From Coemansia sp. RSA 1804 (Eukaryota; Kickxellomycota; Kickxellomycetes; Kickxellales; Kickxellaceae), in NCBI GenBank assembly GCA_027578815.1, contig JANBTH010000611.1:1-13802 (forward strand): DNA of 13,802 nt, written 5' to 3'. Positions 7,926 through 13,802 of this stretch are shown in pieces. Position 1 is the stretch's first letter, and each line of letters opens with the position of its first letter. Under the pieces are notes generated by a model. It had not been told where the DNA came from. It saw only the letters and a list, made by a program, of their open reading frames with translations, and did not search any database. A program made the translations under genes and the position numbers.

Positions 7926-8897
7926 CTAAAAATTAAGATCGAGACGTGTAACTTTAGCACTCAAATCCTTCTGCTGTTGAGAAGAATTGTAGTTACACTC
8001 GGAGACTATCAAAGAATTCCGACGCAACAGCAGGATATCCGTTGTTCGCGTCCCGTACGAGTTGCCAAGAGCATCGCAATCCCGCAGACCCTTTTGCAGC
8101 CAGGGAACAAAAATACACTGTTCCAAGTCCTTCAGCTTGCTTGGCGGACTAGAAGCGCTGAAGGGAGAAGAGTCGTGCATGATTTGTGAGACAGAGTCTA
8201 GTAGCATACTCTCGTCGGTTTCCTTAGTTTTTGCTGCTTTATCAGATAGCAGTTTGGAAAGCTGGTCTATCCCACGACTGACTTTAGGCCATGGGTTGGA
8301 AAGCGTAGAGTTTGATAAGCCCATGACGTCACCTGTGTTACAATCCAGAACCCTGATCAAGCCAGGCGAATTACCATCATCCATCTGCGCTTTGGAACCG
8401 TGCGGATTATTGTTGCCGTCGTTGTTGTTGCCACGGTTGGTGACATAAACTGCTTGTGTGGATCCAGGACGCAGATCAAACAGAACCAGGTTGAAGCCAT
8501 CGTACCTGTGTCGGTTTTCGTAAACCCTCTTGGCATAGTCCATTACACTAAGTGGGTTGTTTTGTGCGTTCCTTCCTTCCTTGGACGGCTCGCCACCCAG
8601 CAGAAAGTCTCTAACAAGAGCGCCCCTGGATATCATTCCGTCGTGGTGGAATTGCTGTTCGCGGAAGTTTGTTAGAAAGGCAAGGTGGCCGTGGCGATTG
8701 ACGCCTAGCCAAGAGCCCCGCTGGGCTTCATCTGGTGGTTTCAGATCCTTTGGCGCATAGACGTCTTCGGATGTGCCTTCCCAAATATGAAAGTCCCGGG
8801 TGGGTCGGTCAAAGTATTCGTCGCGGTTGAATGCAAGCATGAAGCTGTACTCGTCTTCTTTGGGATCCTTGTTGAACGTCCAAAAGGCAATACACAT
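7926..8897 (-). CDS. TANGO2: TANGO2/NRDE family protein, 323 aa
   Basis: Member of the NRDE (TANGO2) family, linked in animals to haem trafficking, lipid metabolism and Golgi/mitochondrial homeostasis. Family hallmarks are visible: N-terminal MCI with the invariant Cys2, the NRDE motif at 24-27 followed by RPT (31-33), GSWLGVN (61-67), LTNFRE (75-80), SRG (90-92), and a C-terminal GTRTTDILLLRR segment. The MC start fits the family, in which Cys2 is thought to become the N-terminal residue. At 323 residues it is somewhat longer than animal members, partly through an Asn-rich low-complexity insert (NRGNNNDGNNN) near residue 180. No signal peptide or membrane segment. A pyrimidine tract ending in CCCCCAG one base before the ATG resembles a splice acceptor and may indicate a leader intron. 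Divergent from the metaxin-like gene. Confidence 0.93.
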   Translation of the reverse strand: MCIAFWTFNKDPKEDEYSFMLAFNRDEYFDRPTRDFHIWEGTSEDVYAPKDLKPPDEAQRGSWLGVNRHGHLAFLTNFREQQFHHDGMISRGALVRDFLLGGEPSKEGRNAQNNPLSVMDYAKRVYENRHRYDGFNLVLFDLRPGSTQAVYVTNRGNNNDGNNNPHGSKAQMDDGNSPGLIRVLDCNTGDVMGLSNSTLSNPWPKVSRGIDQLSKLLSDKAAKTKETDESMLLDSVSQIMHDSSPFSASSPPSKLKDLEQCIFVPWLQKGLRDCDALGNSYGTRTTDILLLRRNSLIVSECNYNSSQQQKDLSAKVTRLDLNF

Positions 8898-9298
8898 CCT
8901 GGGGGTATGTAAGAAAAGAAGAAATATAAAAAGGAATCTATTAGTAAACTGTATGAGTAGAGATAATTACGTAAAAGAAAAAACGAAAAGAGAAAAAGAA
9001 AGAAAAGAAGACGAGTGTGGTTAGTAGTTTTGGCTTTACACTCATTTTTCTTTTTTTTTTCGCATGTTTAGAAATAAGCATCCGACATCGAGGACTTTAC
9101 GAAATAAACGTGTCTGCCCATAAATCCCCTCCCACTGATCACATGAACGTATGATTGGAGTGGGGCGGTGAAAATCAGGAAGCTCGAAACATTCTAGTGA
9201 GCTGATGTTCGCTGTGGTTTTATAGACATCGATAAACGCATCTCTTTCGCTTTTTTCTCCTCTAAATCCTATCCACATCACCCAGAATTGAACCGGCA
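8898..9298. promoter_or_regulatory. Divergent promoter region between TANGO2 and the metaxin-like gene
   Basis: A 401-bp interval between two diverging start codons. It holds a long purine tract (about 8967-9018, AAAAGAAAAAACGAAAAGAG type), followed by a T-rich run (9044-9060). Such poly-dA:dT or purine tracts commonly exclude nucleosomes in fungal promoters. No consensus TATA box was found. Shared regulation of the two genes is plausible but inferred from arrangement alone. Confidence 0.5.
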
Positions 9299-10264
9299 AT
9301 GGCAACTGCCGAGGCGCCATTGCGCGAGATCATAAAGTCCATATCGTTCACAAAATTCCCGCTACGCACGATAGACACATTTTTCGTAGCCGACAAAATA
9401 GAGAAGCCGAGGCTCTATTGCTACCCACCACCGCCACCACTAGAACCGTCGCAATCTTCTTTAAGGTCAACAGCGGCAGGAGTTTCAGAAGACCTGGCGA
9501 ATCTACCCCGGCTACCAACGTTCGATGTAAAGAGTCTGTGCATCTTGACTGCACTACGGTTTATCGACTACGATTTTGACGTGGAGTATACCAGCGAACC
9601 CGATGCGTCACCCGACAAGCAGCTCCCGTTCCTGCTTTTCTGCGATGGATCTGTTCTCTGCGGAAAGGAGATAATGAGCAGACTCAGGGGCGTAGTCTCC
9701 GGGCCTAGTAGTACTTCGAGTGCATCGGACAGGAAGGATAGCAGCGCTGCGTTGGAGCGGCTTTGGTTTCCCGAAACCGATCTACCGAGCGAACTCGTGT
9801 ACCGCACAATGGCCGAGCGCAACCTCGTGCCAGCGATAGAGTACATGGCGTGGGGGGACCCTGTTGGGCGGGAATGCATTGGCGTTGAGAGGTACCTCGG
9901 ACATTACCCAGGGATCATCCAAAGCATCCTCGGATGGATCAAGTCGTCCGAAGTGATACAGGGCCTGAAGATGGTGCAGCCCGAGTATACCGCCGGTAAC
10001 TCGATGCGGCTGGACGGAGAGACGGTATACGAAACCGCGTTCCGTGCGCTGGACTCGCTGCTTGTTCTGTTCGAGGACGTCGGCGACAGCAGAATGTTCT
10101 TGGCCGGCAAACGCAGTCTCCTCGATGCTGTCGTGTTCTCCTGCGTCAGCGTTGCTCTCGATGCACCCGTTGACTCGCCTCTGCGCAAGGCGCTGCTTTG
10201 CAAGGACGAGTACAGGCGTGTTCTGGATTATGCGCTGCGGCTGCGTCGGCTCTACTTCTCCTGA
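9299..10264 (+). CDS. Metaxin/SAM37-like mitochondrial import protein, 321 aa
   Basis: Metaxins (Sam37/Tom37, Sam35) assist sorting and assembly of beta-barrel proteins at the mitochondrial outer membrane. An N-terminal thioredoxin/GST-like half runs from PRLYCYPPPPP (37-47) through LPTFDVKSLCILTALRF (72-88) and KQLPFLLFCDG (107-117) to KEIMSRL (123-129). The C-terminal GST-like half carries MAERNLVPAIEYMAWGD (171-187) and FLAGKRSLLDAVVFSCVSVAL (267-287 region), typical of metaxin 1-type proteins. A Ser-rich loop (134-149) joins the halves. The ATG is the first after an in-frame TAA at 9263-9265. The protein ends LRLRRLYFS with no hydrophobic anchor, unlike metaxin 1. It may attach through partner subunits or be closer to the Sam35/metaxin 2 type. 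Which of these orthology groups it belongs to is unsettled. Confidence 0.88.
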   Translation: MATAEAPLREIIKSISFTKFPLRTIDTFFVADKIEKPRLYCYPPPPPLEPSQSSLRSTAAGVSEDLANLPRLPTFDVKSLCILTALRFIDYDFDVEYTSEPDASPDKQLPFLLFCDGSVLCGKEIMSRLRGVVSGPSSTSSASDRKDSSAALERLWFPETDLPSELVYRTMAERNLVPAIEYMAWGDPVGRECIGVERYLGHYPGIIQSILGWIKSSEVIQGLKMVQPEYTAGNSMRLDGETVYETAFRALDSLLVLFEDVGDSRMFLAGKRSLLDAVVFSCVSVALDAPVDSPLRKALLCKDEYRRVLDYALRLRRLYFS

Positions 10265-10680
10265 GAGGCACATGCCACCAAACAATCGGCTCGGCTCGTG
10301 GCGAGTCGAGGGGAAGTGTTATCGTGAAAGATGATCAATCTCTTGTAGATTTCAAGAAGCTAAGAGAAAAATGCATAAGCGGGGAAAATGCTTCTTGTGG
10401 CCGCATGAAAGCATTCGCTCATTCTTTTTTTCCAAGAGTGTGTGCGATAAAAACAATAAATAAAAACGTCCCAAATTCACACGCCTTTCCCTCCTTTCTT
10501 TACTCTTTATTTATCGTCTATACTATTGCTCAATCTGCATAGCTTTCACATTCCCATTTTCTTTCTTTCCTTCTTTCTTTTTTGGACTGATCTTGCAGGC
10601 CTCTGGTAATCTCCGTGCTTTGGATTCAGGATAACCGGAGAGAAGGCGAATCGCAAACTCATACACTCTAGACACGGGAA
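10265..10680. promoter_or_regulatory. Intergenic: metaxin 3' end and NDUFS2 promoter/leader
   Basis: The region lies between two genes in tandem on the + strand. It contains AATAAATAAAAACG near 10455, a possible polyadenylation region for the upstream gene. A strong pyrimidine tract follows (10549-10583) and continues to ACTGATCTTGCAG, ending at 10598. The tract plus a CTGAT branch-like site and CAG look like a splice acceptor, so a leader intron is possible. No other gene is seen. Confidence 0.45.
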
Positions 10681-12081
10681 ATGTGGGCGTTGCGCAATCT
10701 GGCAGCTGGAGCTCGGACGGGGCTCGGGCACCTTGGACGGCGCGGGACAGTGGGGCTTCGCACCACGGCTGTGCGCGCACAGGAGGATCCGATGGAGACG
10801 TTCTACCGCGGAGACGACAGCAAGACGGTGCCTCTCGGATGGGCAGCACCAACGACGGTTGGGCCGAGCGAGTGGCCGGGTCCGCAGAAGGAGTCGTCGA
10901 TGGACACGCACACCGAGATCAAGCCGTACACGATCAACTTTGGGCCGCAGCATCCGGCGGCGCACGGAGTGCTGCGGCTGATTCTGGAGCTCGACGGAGA
11001 GTCCGTGGTGCATGCGGATCCGCATATCGGGCTGCTGCATCGTGGTACCGAGAAGCTGATGGAGTACCGCACGTACCTGCAGGCGCTGCCGTACATGGAT
11101 CGTCTGGACTACTGCTCGATGATGGTCAATGAGGAGGTGTACTCGATGGCTGTTGAGAAGCTGCTCAACATCGATGTGCCTCTGCGCGCAAAGTACATCC
11201 GCGTGCTGTTTGCCGAGATCACGCGTATCCTCAACCACTGCATGGCGCTGGGGTCGCACGTGATGGATGTCGGTGGGCTGACGCCGTTCCTGTATCTGTT
11301 TGAGGAGCGCGAGCGCTGCATGGAGTTCTATGAGCGCGTGTGTGGTGCGCGCATGCATTCGGCGTATGTGCGGCCGGGCGGCGTTGCGCAGGATCTGCCG
11401 CGCGGTCTGCTGCAGGACATCTACGAGTGGGCCAACCAGTATCCGGACCGCCTCAACGAGGTCGAGGAGATGGTGACAGCCAACCGGATCTGGCTTGCGC
11501 GCACAGTCGATGTTGGCAAGATTACGTCGCAGGAGGCGCTTGACTGGGGCATCACCGGCCCCATGCTGCGGTCGACTGGCGTGCGCTACGATATCCGCAA
11601 GTCCGCACCTTACGAGGTCTACGACCGCATGGAGTTCGATGTGCCAATCGGCACCAAGGGCGACGTCTACGACAGATACTTGATCCGCATGGAGGAGATG
11701 CGCCAGAGCATCCGGATCATCAAGCAGTGTCTCGACCAGATGCCCGAAGGTCCGCATAGAGTCGACGACTGGAAGATTGCGCCGCCGCCACGCGACAGCA
11801 TGAAGCAGAACATGGAGGCGCTGATCCACCATTTCAAGCTGTTCTCCGAGGGCTACAACGTGCCTGCTGGCGAGACCTACTCTGTCGTTGAGGCGCCAAA
11901 GGGCGAGATGGGCATCTTTATGATCTCCGACGGCTCCACACGTCCCTACAAGTGCCATATCCGCGCTCCTGGCTACTACCACTTGGGCGCTATCAACGTC
12001 TTCTTGAGGAATGCTCTGCTTGCCGATGTTGTTGCCGTCATTGGAACTATGGATCTGGTGTTTGGCGAGGTTGACCGCTGA
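10681..12081 (+). CDS. NDUFS2: NADH:ubiquinone oxidoreductase 49-kDa subunit (NDUFS2/NuoD), 466 aa
   Basis: Core subunit of respiratory complex I in the mitochondrial inner membrane. With the PSST subunit it forms the ubiquinone-binding pocket near cluster N2. The first ~34 residues are rich in Arg, Ala, Gly and Leu and lack acidic residues, as in a matrix-targeting presequence. The mature part shows NFGPQHPAAHG (86-96), HRGTEKLME, MDRLDY (139-144), RILNHCMALGSHVMDVGG, and the terminal VFGEVDR typical of the family. H95 and Y144 are 49 residues apart, the same spacing as the quinone-site His and Tyr of characterised enzymes (bovine 59 and 108). Length and ends fit a complete protein. The ATG is fixed by an in-frame TAG at 10669-10671. 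Codons are strongly GC3-biased and no intron interrupts the frame. Confidence 0.98.
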   Translation: MWALRNLAAGARTGLGHLGRRGTVGLRTTAVRAQEDPMETFYRGDDSKTVPLGWAAPTTVGPSEWPGPQKESSMDTHTEIKPYTINFGPQHPAAHGVLRLILELDGESVVHADPHIGLLHRGTEKLMEYRTYLQALPYMDRLDYCSMMVNEEVYSMAVEKLLNIDVPLRAKYIRVLFAEITRILNHCMALGSHVMDVGGLTPFLYLFEERERCMEFYERVCGARMHSAYVRPGGVAQDLPRGLLQDIYEWANQYPDRLNEVEEMVTANRIWLARTVDVGKITSQEALDWGITGPMLRSTGVRYDIRKSAPYEVYDRMEFDVPIGTKGDVYDRYLIRMEEMRQSIRIIKQCLDQMPEGPHRVDDWKIAPPPRDSMKQNMEALIHHFKLFSEGYNVPAGETYSVVEAPKGEMGIFMISDGSTRPYKCHIRAPGYYHLGAINVFLRNALLADVVAVIGTMDLVFGEVDR

Positions 12082-12348
12082 GGAGCCCTCTGTCGCTTCA
12101 GCTGTGAACTCTCACTATTCTATGCTACCCATTCTTTTTTATTCCATCTCCTCTCTTCTCTTTTATACTATCCGTTGATTCTTTTTTATTTTTTCCATGG
12201 AAAAGAGTGAAGCTTTTACATAAATGAAAATAAAACATTTTGAAATTGAAAAGGTTATTAATGGAAATGCATGTGTAAATAGTAATAATAATATACGAAG
12301 CCGATGATAACGATATACGCCGAATTGCATGTTGTGTACACGCGGTTT

Positions 12349-12519
12349 TTACAAGTTTTCTTCTAGAGGTGGGTAAAAGTGCATGCTGCGGATATGGTCC
12401 TGCACCTCCTCGACGCTGCCGAATACAACGTAGCAGAGGAAACACTGTTGCCGTCTGCTTCCATGCAGACGGTGGTCCGTGCTTGGCCCCTTTGAGCAGC
12501 TGCTATGGTTGCAAGCCAT
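12349..12519 (-). CDS. Short ORF with a single C2H2 zinc finger, 56 aa (or 3' exon of a longer gene)
   Basis: Starts MACNHSSC and contains one C2H2 finger: CFLC, twelve residues, H, four residues, H (spacing C-x2-C-x12-H-x4-H), then FYPPLEENL and TAA. An N-terminal Cys/His cluster (C3, H5, C8) might add another metal site. Third positions are mostly G/C, as in the real genes here and unlike the flanking DNA, supporting translation. The frame stays open upstream to a TAA at 12577-12579, but the ATG at 12517-12519 is the only in-frame ATG. A TACTAAT followed by GGCAG near 12615-12632 (minus strand) resembles a branch point and acceptor, so this could be the last exon of a larger zinc-finger gene. 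It is convergent with NDUFS2. Target unknown. Confidence 0.5.
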   Translation of the reverse strand: MACNHSSCSKGPSTDHRLHGSRRQQCFLCYVVFGSVEEVQDHIRSMHFYPPLEENL

Positions 12520-13802
12520 CTCTGTCAACAAGGGATCTCGAGGAAGGCGATGAATGGGACGAGTGTGTGAGAAGGGTTATAGGAATATCGTCATATGTCC
12601 CTATAAAAATAGCTGCCTATTAGTAAGGGCGACAGCAATAATGATAATGATAATAATAATGTTATGCTTATAACAGATTTGAGAAATACAAATGAAAAAA
12701 AACCTCAGAAACTAGGCGGAAGAGAGGAGAGAAGGAAAGGCGTGGACAAAAATAAGGCACTACTGGTATTTAACACGATTGCAACCAACAATTTAGAATC
12801 ACCCTTTTTCGGGTTACCCTGGCCACAACTCTTCTTTTTAGTTTTTCCGTTTGGTACTTTGAAAACAGAATAAACCTCAATCTCACCTTTTCCTTTCTAT
12901 TCCACAAAGCTATATAGTTCTGTTAAAAGTACTTTTTTCTTTTTAAAAGAAATTATCCATCTTGTATCTGTCGCCAGTGATATCCATTAATGATAAAAAA
13001 GGAAATGATAATTGACAAATGATACAGAAAAAGGTTGTCACTTTTTTTCTTTTCATCTACTTTTTTCATTTATTTATATTAGAAACTGCATATCATTTCA
13101 AAAGAAATCAATAATGCTGTTCTAAAAATTAAAAGAAAAAGGAATGGATCTTCCAGCACATCTTTTATTTTGATTATTTGCTTTATTTGCTGACACAGCT
13201 TGCCATTGTTGGTCAGATGAAGGAGATCATTTGTTTTTTTATTCGTATGTGAGCTCGGTCTTAGTGAGTTTTTTCTCAATAAAGAAAGTAGGTCGTTTGT
13301 AACAGCGGCAGCCATAGAGTATCTGATTTTTTATGCTACATGCTTTGTGATATTCCCCCCCTTTGCCTTTCTTTATAAACCAGACTAGAAAGAAAAAAAG
13401 AAATGATATGAGCGTGTTCCGCAGATTTGAATAAATTTCCTTTGTGTTTAGAAAGTGGATAAATTGATTTCTCTCTCAATAAATTGTTTGGAGACAGACA
13501 CGCTATCCACAAAGGCTTGAAGGGGTAGTGTGGATGAATTCCTTTACCGACTTTTATTAACTCGTTGCACTCCTCCTTACCAGGGAACTAGAAAAGCAAA
13601 GAACAAAAAAGCTGTGCAATGGCGGGTTTCTACATTTTCAACCCCAGCATACTACTTTTTCGTTTTGCTAGGCTGCGGTTGATAATAAAACGGCAATCCT
13701 TCTTAATTTCGATCACCACTGCATAAGCCAGTATGTCTCGCATTAATCACAACTCAATAATAATCGCTGATGACGTTTAAGCCTGGCTGTGGAACTCGCA
13801 TA
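12520..13802. other. AT-rich terminal region without a convincing gene
   Basis: Contains an (ATAATG)-like imperfect repeat at 12637-12662. A consensus-like TATAAAAATAG (12602-12612, +) lies 62 bp before a 69-codon ORF (12664-12873). There is a 78-codon minus-strand ORF starting MAAAVTNDLLSLL (13079-13315), and small overlapping ORFs at 13619-13743. None shows a recognisable domain or the local GC3 signature. Part of the region may be promoter or introns for the zinc-finger ORF, or for genes beyond the window. Confidence 0.4.

Noticed and set aside
9270..9300. GGTTCAATTC on the minus strand, resembling a tRNA B box
   Set aside because: The flanking bases do not form a T-stem, no A box is at the right distance, and it overlaps the metaxin start.
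10546..11982. A 478-codon antisense frame across NDUFS2
   Set aside because: Same codon-bias shadow. The sense strand encodes a textbook complex I subunit.
12700..12880. Minus-strand open stretch with a Lys-rich segment (VPNGKTKKKSCGQGNPKKG)
   Set aside because: No ATG, no recognised family, and it runs into low-complexity Leu/Ser sequence. Most likely chance, possibly an exon.
13079..13315. 78-codon minus-strand ORF starting MAAAVTNDLLSLL, with a TTTATAAAG about 55 bp upstream
   Set aside because: Lys/Leu/Asn-rich, AT-biased codons and no recognisable domain. Could at most be a first exon, with no donor identified.
13619..13743. Overlapping small ORFs on opposite strands: 35 codons at 13619-13726 (+) and 37 codons at 13630-13743 (-)
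   Set aside because: Both cannot easily be real, neither shows a family pattern, and the region reaches the window edge. The GTATGT at 13731 looks donor-like but follows the + stop.

Overview
The window looks like nuclear DNA of a fungus. It carries a large class IV-type chitin synthase and nuclear genes for mitochondrial proteins (complex I 49-kDa subunit, a metaxin-like import protein). The four long genes are each a single open frame. Three of them (chitin synthase, metaxin-like, complex I subunit) favour G or C at third codon positions, and intergenic DNA is clearly AT-rich. Intronless GC3-rich genes in AT-rich spacers would suit an early-diverging lineage such as Kickxellales (Coemansia/Linderina-like), but that placement is an inference and was not tested.

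Layout. 374-4645 (+): chitin synthase. 5198-5515 (+): an unrecognised 105-residue protein. 5516-7925: about 2.4 kb of very AT-rich DNA with no long ORF. It holds two related, very short cysteine-rich genes (6248-6370, 40 residues; 7577-7708, 43 residues), each behind a TATA box, and possibly a decayed third unit between them. 7926-8897 (-): TANGO2/NRDE-family protein. 9299-10264 (+): metaxin/SAM37-like protein, divergent from TANGO2 across a 401-bp shared promoter region. 10681-12081 (+): NDUFS2-type 49-kDa subunit of complex I. 12349-12519 (-): short ORF with one C2H2 zinc finger, convergent with NDUFS2. 12520-13802: AT-rich, only weak candidate ORFs.

The most notable item is the tandem pair of seven-cysteine microproteins at 6.2-7.7 kb. 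They share 17 of 40 aligned residues, including all seven cysteines and a VVC-x-RRPE core, in an ungapped alignment. Five of the conserved codons differ only by synonymous changes. Both have an upstream in-frame stop, a TATA box 144-161 bp before the start and a shared ACTAA block at the start codon. This looks like a small, tandemly duplicated family of probable metal-binding peptides, which I cannot assign to a known named family.

TANGO2, metaxin and NDUFS2 all relate to mitochondria (haem/mitochondrial homeostasis, outer-membrane import, respiration), but no operon-like logic is expected in this kind of genome. The chitin synthase serves the cell wall and has no evident link to them.
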